A DNA stretch of 64,000 bases from Streptomyces populi (lineage in GTDB: Bacteria; Actinomycetota; Actinomycetes; Streptomycetales; Streptomycetaceae): NCBI RefSeq assembly GCF_002911015.1, contig NZ_KZ626861.1, positions 1 through 64,000 of the forward strand, written 5' to 3'. A program made the position numbers and the translations under genes. Numbering within the stretch: the stretch's first letter is position 1; every line of letters begins with the position of its first letter. Below, one piece after another: positions 6,970-16,496 of the stretch. The notes beneath the pieces were generated by a model. It had not been told where the DNA came from and made no database searches. It saw nothing but the letters and a program-made list of their open reading frames with translations.

Positions 6970-8910
6970 ATGAGATCCAACCGCGCCACCGCGCGCGCCG
7001 GAGTGAGCCTGGCGGCGACCCTGCCCCTGCTCGCCGGCGCGCTGGCGCTCGGCATACCCGCGGCGTCCGCCGCGGACGGCCCGAGCCGGGTCACGCTCGC
7101 GGGCACCAAGCCCGCGTGGGCCACCGCCCACGCGGACAAGGGAGCGGCTTCCGACAGCTCCCAGGTCGCGGCCCGGGTGTACCTCGCCGGACGGGACGCC
7201 AAGGGCCTGGCGTCGTACGCCAGGGCCGTGTCCGACCCGCACTCGGCTTCGTACGGGAAGTACCTCAGCGCCAAGAAGGCGCAGGCACGTTTCGGCGCCA
7301 CCAAGGCCCAGGTCACCGCGGTGACCACCTGGCTGAGGTCGGCGGGCCTGAAGGTCACCGGAACGACGCAGCACTACGTCTCCGTCACCGGTGACGTCGC
7401 CGCCGCCGAGAAGGCGTTCGGCACCCAGCTCCACAACTACACCAAGGGCAGCAAGGTCTACCGGGCGCCGTCGAGGACGGCTTCCGCGCCCGCCGCCCTG
7501 AACGGCGCCGTCCTGACCGTCACCGGCCTGGACAACGCCCCGCACAAGGCGCGGCACGCCGATCAACTGCCGCCTCCGGACGCGGTGTTCAAGAACTCCG
7601 GGCCGTTCTCCTCGTACTACGGCTCGAACATCGCGAGCACCCTGCCGGACGCCTACGGGACGAAGATCCCGTACGCCGTCCAGGGCTACACCGGCAAGCA
7701 GCTGCGCGCGGCGTACGGGGCGGGCAAGCGCACCGGCAAGAACGTGCGGGTCGCCATCACCGACGCGTACGCCTCGCCGACCATCGCCTTCGACGCGGCC
7801 ACCTACGCCGGCAAGCACGGTGACGCGAAGTACTCCAGCGGTCAGCTCCGCCAGGTGCTGCCCAAGAAGTACACGAAGACCGAGGAGTGCGGAGCGGCCG
7901 GCTGGTACGGCGAGGAGACCCTCGACGTCGAGGCCGTGCACGCCGTCGCGCCGGGCGCGGACATCACGTACGTGGGTGCCGCCTCCTGCTACGACGACGA
8001 TCTGCTCGACTCGCTCAACAAGATCGTCGACGGGCACCTGGCCGACATCGTCTCCAACTCCTGGGGCGACATCGAGGCCAACCAGACCCCGGACCTGGCC
8101 GCCGCCTACGACCAGACGTTCCAGTTCGGAGCGGTCGAGGGCATCGGCTTCTACTTCTCCTCCGGCGACGACGGCGACGAGGTCGCCAACACCGGCACGA
8201 AGCAGGTCGACACCCCGGCCAACTCGGCCTGGGTGACGGCGGTCGGCGGTACCTCGCTGGCGGTCGGCAAGGGCGACAAGTACCTGTGGGAGACCGGCTG
8301 GGGCACCGAGAAGGCCTCGCTGTCCGCGGACGGCAAGAGCTGGACCGGGTTCCCGGGCGCGTTCACCTCGGGTGCGGGCGGCGGCACCAGCAAGACCGTG
8401 GCGCAGCCCTACTACCAGAAGGGCGTCGTCCCGAACGCGCTGGCCAAGGCCAACAACGCGGCGGGCAACCGGGTCGTCCCGGACATCGCGGCGATCGCCG
8501 ACCCCAACACCGGTTTCCGCGTCGGCCAGACGCAGACCTTCCCGGACGGGACCGAGCAGTACAGCGAGTACCGCATCGGCGGCACCTCGCTCGCCGCTCC
8601 GGTGATCGCGGCCGTCCAGGCCCTCGCCCAGGAGGCGCGCGGCGGCAAGGCGATCGGTTTCGCCAACCCGTCGATCTACGCCAAGGCCGGGTCCAAGGCC
8701 TACCACGACGTGACCGACACGCCCGGCGGCAAGCACTACGCCGTGGCCCGCGTCGACTTCGTCAACGGCCTCGACGCCGCCGACGGTCTGGCCACCTCGG
8801 TCCGCAGCCTCGGCCAGGACAGCTCGCTGAAGGCCGTGAAGGGCTACGACGACGTCACCGGCGTGGGTTCGCCCGCCCCGGGCTACGTCGAGTCGTTCAG
8901 CCGTCGCTGA
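6970..8910 (+). CDS. Secreted S53 (sedolisin/kumamolisin) serine-carboxyl protease
   Basis: The 646-residue preproenzyme has a signal peptide (about 1-36, cleaved near ASAADGPS), a pro-kumamolisin activation domain (about 45-195) and a catalytic domain. The S53 triad is visible: Glu315 and Asp319 in GEETLDVEAV, and Ser540 in IGGTSLAAP; the oxyanion Asp400 sits in YFSSGDDG. A calcium-site-like GYDDVTGVGSPAPGY closes the protein. The ATG at 6970 follows AGGGGG and is chosen because it begins the signal peptide. The enzyme is expected to be exported and activated by pro-domain removal, usually at acidic pH. Confidence 0.9.
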   Translation: MRSNRATARAGVSLAATLPLLAGALALGIPAASAADGPSRVTLAGTKPAWATAHADKGAASDSSQVAARVYLAGRDAKGLASYARAVSDPHSASYGKYLSAKKAQARFGATKAQVTAVTTWLRSAGLKVTGTTQHYVSVTGDVAAAEKAFGTQLHNYTKGSKVYRAPSRTASAPAALNGAVLTVTGLDNAPHKARHADQLPPPDAVFKNSGPFSSYYGSNIASTLPDAYGTKIPYAVQGYTGKQLRAAYGAGKRTGKNVRVAITDAYASPTIAFDAATYAGKHGDAKYSSGQLRQVLPKKYTKTEECGAAGWYGEETLDVEAVHAVAPGADITYVGAASCYDDDLLDSLNKIVDGHLADIVSNSWGDIEANQTPDLAAAYDQTFQFGAVEGIGFYFSSGDDGDEVANTGTKQVDTPANSAWVTAVGGTSLAVGKGDKYLWETGWGTEKASLSADGKSWTGFPGAFTSGAGGGTSKTVAQPYYQKGVVPNALAKANNAAGNRVVPDIAAIADPNTGFRVGQTQTFPDGTEQYSEYRIGGTSLAAPVIAAVQALAQEARGGKAIGFANPSIYAKAGSKAYHDVTDTPGGKHYAVARVDFVNGLDAADGLATSVRSLGQDSSLKAVKGYDDVTGVGSPAPGYVESFSRR

Positions 8911-8925
8911 CCGACGCCTCACGGA

Positions 8926-8962
8926 CGATGCGCCCGGCTCCCCCGCGGAGCCGGGCGCATCG
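8926..8962. terminator. Terminator after the sedolisin gene
   Basis: A perfect 15-bp stem (CGATGCGCCCGGCTC and its complement) with a 7-nt loop begins 16 bp after the protease stop codon. Confidence 0.8.
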
Positions 8963-9066
8963 CTCGTTCTCCGGGCTCCCCGCCCGGCGCGCTCCGGAGC
9001 CGGGTGTCCGCCGCGGAGGACGGCTCGCCGCACACCCCGGCCACCCCATCGCGTCGCTCTGACGAT

Positions 9067-9072
9067 TACACT
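9067..9072 (+). promoter_or_regulatory. -10 element for a probably leaderless nadE mRNA
   Basis: TACACT lies six bases before the GTG start of nadE, the spacing at which transcription begins at or next to the start codon. No Shine-Dalgarno sequence precedes the GTG. Leaderless mRNAs with this arrangement are common in actinobacteria. Confidence 0.5.
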
Positions 9073-9078
9073 GGCCGG

Positions 9079-11145
9079 GTGCCTCCTCTGAACTTCCGGT
9101 CGCTCTATCAGCACGGCTTCGCACGCGTCGCCGCCTGCACGGGCCACACCGTCATCGCGGACCCGCTCGCCAACGCCGAGGCCGTCCTGCGCCAGGCGCG
9201 CAGGTGCGCCGGGGAGGGTGTCGCCGTCGCCGTCTTCCCGGAGATGGGGCTGTGCGGCTACTCCATCGAGGACCTGCTGCTCCAGGACGCGCTGCTCGAC
9301 CAGGTCGAGGAGGCGCTCGGGACCGTGGTGGCGGGGTCGGCCGGGCTCCTGCCGGTCCTCGTCGTGGGCGCCCCGCTGCGCCACCGCAACCGGGTCTACA
9401 ACTGCGCGGTGGTCGTGCACCGCGGCCGGGTCCTCGGGGTCGTGCCCAAGTCGTACCCGCCGAACTACCGGGAGTTCTACGAACGCCGGCAGATCGCCGC
9501 GGGCGACGACGAGCGCGGCGGCACGATCCTGGTCGGCGGCGAGTCCGTGCCGTTCGGGGTGGACCTCCTGTTCGCCGCCGAGGACGTACCGGGCCTGGTG
9601 CTGCACGCGGAGATCTGCGAGGACATGTGGGTGCCGGTGCCGCCGAGCGCCGAGGCGGCCCTGGCGGGCGCCACCGTCCTCGCCAACCTCTCCGGCAGCC
9701 CGATCACCGTCGGCCGGGCCGAGGACCGCAAGCTGATGTGCCGCTCGGCGTCCTCACGCTGCATCGCCGCGTACGTCTACTCGGCGGCCGGACTGGGCGA
9801 GTCGACCACGGACCTGTCCTGGGACGGCCAGACCATGGTCTACGAGAACGGGACGCTGCTGGCCGAGTCCGACCGCTTCCCGCTCGACGACCAGTTCGCC
9901 GTGGCGGACGTCGACCTCGACCTGCTGCGCCAGGAGCGGCTGCGCACGGGCAGTTTCGACGACAACCGGCGCACCCACACCGCCCGCACCGCCGACTTCC
10001 GGACCCTGCCCTTCCGGCTCGACCCGCCGAGCGGCGACCTGGGCCTGCGGCGGCGCATCGAGCGCTTCCCGTTCGTGCCCGCGGACCCCGACCGGCTGGC
10101 CCAGGACTGCTACGAGGCCTACAACATCCAGGTCGCGGGACTCCAGCAGCGACTCCAGGCGATCGGTGGCCCGAAGGTGGTCATCGGGGTGTCCGGCGGT
10201 CTCGACTCCACGCACGCGCTGATCGTCGCCGCCCGCGCGATGGACCGGGCGGGCCGTCCGCGCAGCGACATCCTGGCCTGGACCCTGCCCGGCTTCGCCA
10301 CCAGCGACCACACCAAGGGCAACGCGCACGAGCTGATGCGCTCCCTCGGCGTCACCGCGGCCGAGCTGGACATCACGCCGACCGCCCGGCTGATGCTTCA
10401 GGAGATGGGCCACCCCTTCGCCTCCGGCGAGCCGGTCTACGACGTCACCTTCGAGAACGTGCAGGCCGGGCTGCGCACCGACTACCTGTTCCGGCTCGCC
10501 AACCAGCGCGGCGGGATCGTGCTCGGCACCGGTGACCTCTCGGAGCTGGCGCTCGGCTGGTCCACGTACGGCGTCGGCGACCAGATGAGCCACTACAACG
10601 TCAACTCGGGCGTGCCGAAGACGCTGATCCAGCATCTGATCCGCTGGGTCATCGGCAGCCACCAGTTCGACGAGGACACCGACCGCACCCTCGCCGCGAT
10701 CCTCGACACGGAGATCAGCCCGGAGCTCGTACCGGGCGAGGAGATGCAGTCCACCGAGTCGAAGATCGGCCCGTACGCGCTGCACGACTTCACGCTCTTC
10801 CACGTGCTGCGCTACGGCTTCCGGCCGTCGAAGATCGCCTTCCTGGCCTGGCACGCGTGGAACGACCCGGACGCGGGCGCCTGGCCGCCGGGCTTCCCCG
10901 AGGCCGAGCGCGTCGCCTACGACCTGCCGGAGATCCGGCGCTGGCTGGAGGTGTTCTGCCGCCGCTTCTTCGGGTTCGCGCAGTTCAAGCGCTCGGCCAT
11001 GCCCAACGGGCCGAAGGTCTCGGCGGGCGGCTCGCTCTCGCCGCGCGGCGACTGGCGCGCGCCGTCCGACGGTTCGGCCCGCGCCTGGCTGCGCGACCTG
11101 GCCCGCTTCGACCCCCCGGAGGACGAGGGCGCGTCCACGGACTGA
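9079..11145 (+). CDS. nadE: Glutamine-dependent NAD+ synthetase
   Basis: The 688-residue enzyme converts nicotinic acid adenine dinucleotide to NAD+, using ammonia from glutamine. Its N-terminal nitrilase-type glutaminase domain (about 1-290) shows the triad Glu55 (FPEMGLCGYS), Lys124 (PKSYPPNYREFYE) and Cys180 (HAEICEDMW). The synthetase domain has the ATP-pyrophosphatase loop SGGLDS at about 372-377 and GTGDLSELALGW. The GTG at 9079 begins the conserved LNFRSLYQHGF region; an in-frame GTG further upstream lacks support. Length fits the long actinobacterial class. Confidence 0.95.
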   Translation: MPPLNFRSLYQHGFARVAACTGHTVIADPLANAEAVLRQARRCAGEGVAVAVFPEMGLCGYSIEDLLLQDALLDQVEEALGTVVAGSAGLLPVLVVGAPLRHRNRVYNCAVVVHRGRVLGVVPKSYPPNYREFYERRQIAAGDDERGGTILVGGESVPFGVDLLFAAEDVPGLVLHAEICEDMWVPVPPSAEAALAGATVLANLSGSPITVGRAEDRKLMCRSASSRCIAAYVYSAAGLGESTTDLSWDGQTMVYENGTLLAESDRFPLDDQFAVADVDLDLLRQERLRTGSFDDNRRTHTARTADFRTLPFRLDPPSGDLGLRRRIERFPFVPADPDRLAQDCYEAYNIQVAGLQQRLQAIGGPKVVIGVSGGLDSTHALIVAARAMDRAGRPRSDILAWTLPGFATSDHTKGNAHELMRSLGVTAAELDITPTARLMLQEMGHPFASGEPVYDVTFENVQAGLRTDYLFRLANQRGGIVLGTGDLSELALGWSTYGVGDQMSHYNVNSGVPKTLIQHLIRWVIGSHQFDEDTDRTLAAILDTEISPELVPGEEMQSTESKIGPYALHDFTLFHVLRYGFRPSKIAFLAWHAWNDPDAGAWPPGFPEAERVAYDLPEIRRWLEVFCRRFFGFAQFKRSAMPNGPKVSAGGSLSPRGDWRAPSDGSARAWLRDLARFDPPEDEGASTD

Positions 11146-11190
11146 GGGTTCGGGGGCGCGGCGTCTCCGGCCGGCCGGGGACGTGCGCGG

Positions 11191-11251
11191 CGCCGCCCGC
11201 GCGCTCCGGACCGGCCGCTTCGTGCGGCGCGGTCCCGGCGCGCGGGCGGCG
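11191..11251. terminator. Extended hairpin between convergent nadE and MFS genes
   Basis: Perfect 14-bp arms (CGCCGCCCGCGCGC at 11191-11204 and its complement at 11238-11251) enclose 33 nt that can fold further. The structure lies about midway between the nadE stop and the MFS stop and probably terminates both. Confidence 0.6.
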
Positions 11252-11299
11252 TCACCCGTCCCGGGACGGCGGACCCCGATCCGGCGACCGCCGGGCCCG

Positions 11300-12523
11300 T
11301 CACCGGTGTACGCGCTCCGGCGGCGCGGGCACGTGGGCGGCCACGAGACGGCCGGGGGCGCCCCCTCCGAGGGCCACCCGGCGGCGGTCGACGCCGTACG
11401 CCAACCCCGCGACGGCCAGGCCGAGCACGGCGAGGGCGGCTCCGGCGAGCGCCGGGGAGGTGGTGCCGAAGCCCGCCGCCAGGGCGAGCCCGCCGGTCCA
11501 CGCGCCGCCCGCGTTGGCCAGGTTGAACGCGGCCTGGTTGGCGGAGGAGGCGAGGGAGGGCGCGGCGGCTGCCTTCTCCATGACCATCAGTTGCAGGGGC
11601 GAGCCGGTGACGAAGGCGGCCGTGCCGAGCAGCAGCACCGCGGCCGCCGCGCTCCACTGCGTGCGCATCAGCACCGGGAAGGCGGCGAGCACGACCACCA
11701 GTGAGGCCAGGCCCCCGAACAGGGTGGCGCGCATCGCGTGGTCCGCGAGCCGGCCGCCGAGCAGGTTGCCCGCCGTCGCGCCGACGCCGAACAGCGCGAG
11801 CAGCGGCGTGACGCTGCCCTCGGTGTATCCGGCGGCGTCGGTCAGCATGGGCGCGATGTAGCTGTAGGCGGCGAAGAGGGCCGCGAAGCCGGCGACCGTC
11901 GTGCCGAGGGCGAGCCAGACGGGCAGCGGGCGCAGGGCGGCGAGTTCGCCGCGCAGGCCGCCGCCGGGGGTGGGTCCGGGGACCGGCGGGATCAGCAGGA
12001 ACAACGAGGCGATGGCGACGGCCCCGATCGCGCTCACCCCGAGGAAGGTGGCCCGCCAGCCCAGGTGCTGTCCCACGAGGGTGGCGGCCGGGACCCCGGC
12101 GATGTTGGCGACGGTCAGGCCGAGGAACATCAGCGACACGGAGCGGGCCTTGCGCTCGGGGGCGGCCAGGCCGGTGGCCACGACGGCGCCGACGCCGAAG
12201 AAGGCGCCGTGCGGCAGTCCGCTGAGGAAGCGGGCGGCGAGCAGCCAGTGCTGGTCGGGGGCGAGCGCGGAGAGCGCGTTGCCCGCGACGAACAGGCCCA
12301 TCAGGGCGATCAGGACCGTGCGGCGGGGCATGCGGGCGGTGGCCGCGGCGAGCAGCGGGGCGCCGACGACGACGCCGAGCGCGTAGGCGGAGACCAGATG
12401 TCCGGCGGCGGGGATGGATATGTGCAGGTCGCCCGCGACGTCGGGCAGGAGACCCATCATGGCGAACTCGGTGGTTCCGATGCCGAAGGCGCCCACGGCG
12501 AGGGCGAGCAGGGCCAGAGGCAT
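11300..12523 (-). CDS. MFS transporter, AraJ/PbuE-like efflux family
   Basis: The 407-residue protein has 12 predicted membrane helices. The N terminus PLALLALAVGAFGIGTTEF plus AMMGLLPDVAGDL is the signature of the arabinose-efflux/chloramphenicol-resistance-like DHA1 group, and a motif-A-like loop (LAAATARMPRRTVL) follows helix 2. The ATG at 12521-12523 is chosen over an in-frame upstream extension of low-complexity residues. It is a single gene, convergent with nadE. Substrate is unknown. Confidence 0.82.
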   Translation of the reverse strand: MPLALLALAVGAFGIGTTEFAMMGLLPDVAGDLHISIPAAGHLVSAYALGVVVGAPLLAAATARMPRRTVLIALMGLFVAGNALSALAPDQHWLLAARFLSGLPHGAFFGVGAVVATGLAAPERKARSVSLMFLGLTVANIAGVPAATLVGQHLGWRATFLGVSAIGAVAIASLFLLIPPVPGPTPGGGLRGELAALRPLPVWLALGTTVAGFAALFAAYSYIAPMLTDAAGYTEGSVTPLLALFGVGATAGNLLGGRLADHAMRATLFGGLASLVVVLAAFPVLMRTQWSAAAAVLLLGTAAFVTGSPLQLMVMEKAAAAPSLASSANQAAFNLANAGGAWTGGLALAAGFGTTSPALAGAALAVLGLAVAGLAYGVDRRRVALGGGAPGRLVAAHVPAPPERVHR

Positions 12524-12644
12524 GAGATGCCTTTCGGGGGAGCTGGGGCGAGCGGGACTCCGTACGGGCGCGCGGTGTGCGGGAACACGCGCGGGTACGG
12601 GCACGCCCGCGCACGGCGATGTGCGCGGGACGCGGTCGGCTGGA

Positions 12645-12670
12645 CACCGGCCTATTAAGTTTAGCCGGTG
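12645..12670 (-). promoter_or_regulatory. AT-rich palindrome upstream of the MFS gene
   Basis: CACCGGC and GCCGGTG flank a 12-bp AT-rich core (CTATTAAGTTTA), about 120 bp before the MFS start and 56 bp after the preceding stop. The AT core inside a GC palindrome looks like an operator overlapping a promoter (TAAACT as -10 on the minus strand) rather than a terminator. Confidence 0.4.
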
Positions 12671-12725
12671 AACAAAGTCTGCTCGATCCAGTATTCCGGG
12701 AGACCCGAAGGCGGTTGCGGGTGGA

Positions 12726-13763
12726 TCACGACGCGGTGGCGTCCACCTTGACGCGGGCCGCGACCGGGAGGTGGTCGCTGCCGGTGGACGGCAGGGTCCA
12801 GGAGGTCACCGGCTCGATGCCCTTGACCATGATCTGGTCGATCCGGGCCATCGGGAACGAGGCCGGCCAGCTGAACCCGAAGCCGCTGCCCGCCGCGCCC
12901 TGCGTGGAACGCATCTGCGAGGTGACCGCGTTCAACGCCCGGTCGTTCATGGTGCCGTTGAGGTCACCGAGCAGGACGACCCGCTCCAGGGACTCGTCGG
13001 CGATCTCCTCGCCCAGCGCGTTCGCGCTCTTGTCGCGCTGCCGGGCGGTGAACCCGGCCTTCATCTTCACCCGCACCGAGGGCAGATGGGCCACGTACAC
13101 CGCGACGGGACCGGCCGGCGCCGCCACGGTCGCCCGCATGGCGCGCGTCCAGCCCAGCTTGATGTCCACCGGCCGGACGTCACCGAGCGGGTACTTGCTC
13201 CACAGTCCGACGGTGCCCTGGACCGAGTGGTACTTGTACGTCGAGGCCAGCGCCTTCTCGTACACCGGCACCGCCGACGCCGTCAGCTCCTCCAGGGCGA
13301 GCACGTCGGCGCCGGAGGCGGCCACGGCCCGGGCGGTGCCGGACGGGTCCGGGTTGTCGGCGTTGACGTTGTGGGTGGCGACGGTCAGATCGCCGGCCGC
13401 GCCGGTCTTGTCGGTGAGCAGTCCGCCGAAGAGGTTCAGCCAGACCGCGCCGGTCAGCAGCACGGCGATCAGGGCACTGGCGGACCTGCGCACGAAGGCG
13501 AGGACCAGCAGGACCGGGATGAACACCCCGAGCCACGGCAGGAACGTCTCGGTGAGACTGCCGAGGTTGCCGATCCGGTTCGGGATCCGCCCGTGCGCCA
13601 GCATCACCAGGGCGAGCAGCAGCGCGAGGGCGGCGAGGACCAGTCCGCGCCGCCAGATGCCGCGGTCGGCACGCCAGCCGTCGAGCAGGCGTCGGATCCG
13701 GGACTCTCTGCGCTCCGGCCCCCGGCCGTCGCTGCCCGTCTCCGTCATATACGCCTGCGCCAT
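12726..13763 (-). CDS. Membrane-anchored endonuclease/exonuclease/phosphatase family protein
   Basis: The 345-residue protein has three membrane helices (about 39-56, 73-90, 94-113) and a C-terminal EEP-fold domain. Catalytic-type motifs are visible: THNVNADN, LALEELTA (metal-binding Glu), VLLGDLNGTMND (Asp-x-Asn) and GSDHLPV (terminal His). The domain should face outward. Proteins of this class in Streptomyces are often annotated as phosphodiesterases of unknown substrate. The ATG at 13763 is used; a second ATG five codons later is possible. Confidence 0.82.
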   Translation of the reverse strand: MAQAYMTETGSDGRGPERRESRIRRLLDGWRADRGIWRRGLVLAALALLLALVMLAHGRIPNRIGNLGSLTETFLPWLGVFIPVLLVLAFVRRSASALIAVLLTGAVWLNLFGGLLTDKTGAAGDLTVATHNVNADNPDPSGTARAVAASGADVLALEELTASAVPVYEKALASTYKYHSVQGTVGLWSKYPLGDVRPVDIKLGWTRAMRATVAAPAGPVAVYVAHLPSVRVKMKAGFTARQRDKSANALGEEIADESLERVVLLGDLNGTMNDRALNAVTSQMRSTQGAAGSGFGFSWPASFPMARIDQIMVKGIEPVTSWTLPSTGSDHLPVAARVKVDATAS

Positions 13764-13963
13764 ACCGTCGCCTCACAAAATGCCGTGCGCACCTACTGCC
13801 CCTCGACTACGACCCTAGGGGATGTCCGGTGTCGTTCTCGCCGTCCGGGACGGCCGTACAGGCATGGGGACGTACAACTCCGAGCCCGGAGTTCCGCATC
13901 CTGGCACGAGGTGCGGCTTCTGTGACGAAACACGCACATTCACGCCGTCAGAAACGGTTCGCG

Positions 13964-14602
13964 TCACGGCCGGACGGGGCGCAGGCCCTCCAGCAACGTG
14001 TCGACGATCTGTTCGGCGAGGCCCTCCGGGAGGTCGGTGTCCGGGCGCATGACGGAGCGGACGAGCATGGGGCCGACGAAGATGTCGTTCAGCAGCTCGA
14101 TGTCGACGTCGTCGCGCAGTTCGCCGTTCTGCTGACCGCGGCGCAGCACCTCGTAGCCCAGCTGGCGTCTGGGCGCTATGACCGTGGCGTCGTACGCGGC
14201 CCACAGCTTGGGGCTGGACTTCATCTGCGCGTAGACGTTGTGCAGGATCGCCGACGAGCGGCTGACGAGACCTCGCCGGCGCAGCGACTCGAGCAGGACG
14301 ACGAGGTCGTCGCGCATGGAGAGGCCGGGGAGCTCGGGGTCGGCGGGCTCGGCTCCGCGCAGGACGTCGACGAAGAGCTCCTCCTTGCCGCTCCAGCGGC
14401 GGTAGATCGTCGCCTTGCCGACCCCGGCGGTGCGCGCCAGACGCTCGATGGAGATGTCCGCGAGCGGGACCCCGTCCTCCAGGAGCTTCATCACGCCCTC
14501 GACGATGGCGCGTTCCACCGCCTCGCTGCGGGGACGCCCCCGGCCGGGGCACACCTGCCTGTCTCGGCTGTCCGCGAGGCTCACGTCGAACTCCGTTCCC
14601 AT
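13964..14602 (-). CDS. TetR-family transcriptional regulator
   Basis: The 212-residue protein has an N-terminal TetR helix-turn-helix (about residues 28-75, with IERLARTAGVGKATIYRRW and SGKEELF) and a C-terminal ligand/dimerisation domain of the kind common in Streptomyces efflux regulators (PRRQLGYEVLRRGQQNGELR, DIFVGPMLVRSVM). It lies directly downstream of the DHA2 efflux pump on the same strand. The inverted repeat before that pump (16335-16357) is its probable operator. A terminator-like hairpin between the two genes implies it may also have its own promoter. Confidence 0.88.
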   Translation of the reverse strand: MGTEFDVSLADSRDRQVCPGRGRPRSEAVERAIVEGVMKLLEDGVPLADISIERLARTAGVGKATIYRRWSGKEELFVDVLRGAEPADPELPGLSMRDDLVVLLESLRRRGLVSRSSAILHNVYAQMKSSPKLWAAYDATVIAPRRQLGYEVLRRGQQNGELRDDVDIELLNDIFVGPMLVRSVMRPDTDLPEGLAEQIVDTLLEGLRPVRP

Positions 14603-14665
14603 CGTTGACCAGGTGTCATTCTCCCCCGTTCACGGCGGTCGCGGACACTCGGCGTGACGTGCCCG

Positions 14666-14695
14666 CCGTGGACACCCCGGTCGGGGTGTCCACGG
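14666..14695 (-). terminator. Hairpin between the DHA2 pump and TetR genes
   Basis: A perfect 14-bp inverted repeat (CCGTGGACACCCCG, two-base centre) lies 16 bp beyond the pump stop codon on the minus strand. It should end or attenuate pump transcription before the TetR gene. Confidence 0.65.
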
Positions 14696-14710
14696 TCGTG
14701 TGCGCCGGTG

Positions 14711-16312
14711 TCAGTCCTGTCCGAGGCCGGCCGTCACCAGCTCGGCCCCGTCCTCGCCCTTCTGCGGGGCCGCGGGACGGCCGGGCAGGAACAGGGCGAC
14801 GATCACCGCGCCGATGACCGCGACGCCCGCGCCGCACAGGGCGGTGACGTGCATCGCGTGCAGGAAGGCGTCGTTGGCCGGGGTGACGAGGGCCTTGCCC
14901 TGCGGACCGAGCTTGGCGGCGACGCCGAGGGTGGCCTCGATGGACTCGCCCGCGGTGTGCCGCAGCGGGGCCGGGACGAGGGCGAGCTTGTCCTCGATGC
15001 CGTTGCGGTAGGCGGTGGAGAGCACGGAGCCGAGGACCGCGATGCCGAGGGCACCGCCGACCTGGCGGAAGGTGTTGCTCAGCGCGGACGCGGAGCCGGC
15101 CTTCTCGCGCGGCAGCGCCTGCATGATGACGACGCTGGTCGGGGTCATGATGTGCGCCATGCCGGTGCCCATCAGGAAGAAGATGACCTCGAGGAGCCAG
15201 ATCGGGGTGTCCGCCTCCAGCGTGGCGAACGCGGCCAGCATCGCGGCGATGATCACCAGACCGGCCGTGCAGGTGACGCGGTTGCCGAAGCGGTCGACGA
15301 CCAGCCGCGCGCGCGGCGCGAAGATCAGCTGGGCGACGGCCAGCGGGAGCATCAGCAGACCGGTCTGCAACGGCGAGTAGCCCCGCACGCTCTGGGTGTA
15401 GAAGACGGAGAAGAAGGTCACGCCCATGAGCGCGAAGAACACGAGCGCGATGGCCGAGATCGCCGCCGAGAAGACCTTGTTCTGGAAGTACGTGACGTCG
15501 ATGGACGGGTGGTCGCTGCGCTTCTCGAACAGCACGAAGCCGACGAGGACGACGACACCGGCGCCGATCGTCGCGAGGACCTGCGGGTCGGTGAAGTCGG
15601 CGAGCTGGCCGCCCTTGATGATGCCGTAGACGAGCAGGACGAGTCCGATGACGGAGAGGACCACGCCGACCGGGTCCAGGCGGCCCGGGTCGGGGTCGCG
15701 GGAGTCGGGGACCAGCCAGATCATCAGGCCGATCGCGAGGACCACGATGGGCACGTTGATCAGGAAGACCGAGCCCCACCAGAAGTGGTCCAGGAGCACA
15801 CCGCCGGTGATCGGGCCGATCGCGATGGCGAGGCCGACGCCGCCGGCCCAGATGCCGATGGCCTTGGGCTGCTCGTCGCGCTCGAAGACGTTCATCAGGA
15901 CGGCGAGGGTGGCGGGCATCACGAAGGCGGCGCCGAGACCCATCAGCGCGCGGAACGCGATGAGCTGGACCGGCGAGCCGGACTCGGCGGCCAGCGCGGA
16001 ACCGGCGCCGAAGACGGCGAGACCGGCGAGCAGCACCTTCTTGCGGCCGAGCCGGTCACCGAGGAGGCCCGCGGTGAACAGGAGGCCGGCGAAGACGAGG
16101 GTGTAGGCGTTGATGGCCCACTCCAGCTCACCCTGGGTGGCGCCGAGACCGGTGGGCGCCGGGGTCGAGATCGTCTTGATCGCGACGTTCAGGATGGAGT
16201 TGTCGAGCACCACGATCAGCAGGCTGAGCATGAGCACGCCGAGGATCGCCCAGCGGCGCCGGTGCACCGCCTCGGGCACTCGCCGGTCGAGCGGAGGAGC
16301 GGAAGTTGTCAT
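14711..16312 (-). CDS. DHA2-family (EmrB/QacA-like) drug efflux transporter
   Basis: The 533-residue protein has 14 predicted helices. Family marks are [14 protein letters not shown] in helix 1, a [12 protein letters not shown] motif A loop after helix 2, and a helix-5 motif C-like stretch [19 protein letters not shown]. The ATG at 16310-16312 is chosen; an in-frame upstream start overlaps the operator. It is a proton-driven exporter by family. The neighbouring TetR gene and the promoter palindrome suggest induction by its substrate, which cannot be named from sequence. Confidence 0.9.
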   Translation of the reverse strand: MTTSAPPLDRRVPEAVHRRRWAILGVLMLSLLIVVLDNSILNVAIKTISTPAPTGLGATQGELEWAINAYTLVFAGLLFTAGLLGDRLGRKKVLLAGLAVFGAGSALAAESGSPVQLIAFRALMGLGAAFVMPATLAVLMNVFERDEQPKAIGIWAGGVGLAIAIGPITGGVLLDHFWWGSVFLINVPIVVLAIGLMIWLVPDSRDPDPGRLDPVGVVLSVIGLVLLVYGIIKGGQLADFTDPQVLATIGAGVVVLVGFVLFEKRSDHPSIDVTYFQNKVFSAAISAIALVFFALMGVTFFSVFYTQSVRGYSPLQTGLLMLPLAVAQLIFAPRARLVVDRFGNRVTCTAGLVIIAAMLAAFATLEADTPIWLLEVIFFLMGTGMAHIMTPTSVVIMQALPREKAGSASALSNTFRQVGGALGIAVLGSVLSTAYRNGIEDKLALVPAPLRHTAGESIEATLGVAAKLGPQGKALVTPANDAFLHAMHVTALCGAGVAVIGAVIVALFLPGRPAAPQKGEDGAELVTAGLGQD

Positions 16313-16334
16313 GACGGCCACCCTACGGGCGATT

Positions 16335-16357
16335 CGATACGGCACCGTCTCGTATCG
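16335..16357 (-). promoter_or_regulatory. Probable TetR operator before the DHA2 pump
   Basis: CGATACG and CGTATCG flank nine bases, 22 bp before the pump start codon. Spaced inverted repeats of GATAC/GTATC type are common targets of TetR repressors of efflux pumps. The link to the TetR gene at 13964-14602 is by neighbourhood. Confidence 0.6.
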
Positions 16358-16496
16358 GAAATGCTTTACGGAGAACTTACGAAGAGGCCCGGGACCCTGG
16401 GCCGGGGTGGGACGGGCCGGGGCTGCCGGGGACGTGGCGGGAACGACACCGGGTCCGGCGGGCCGGCTCTAGCCGCGCACAGCACGAGGTGCCACC

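Noticed and set aside
13876..13893. AACTCCG-AGCC-CGGAGTT hairpin as the TetR terminator
   Set aside because: The stem is only 7 bp and 70 bp beyond the stop; it could serve but the evidence is too weak to list.
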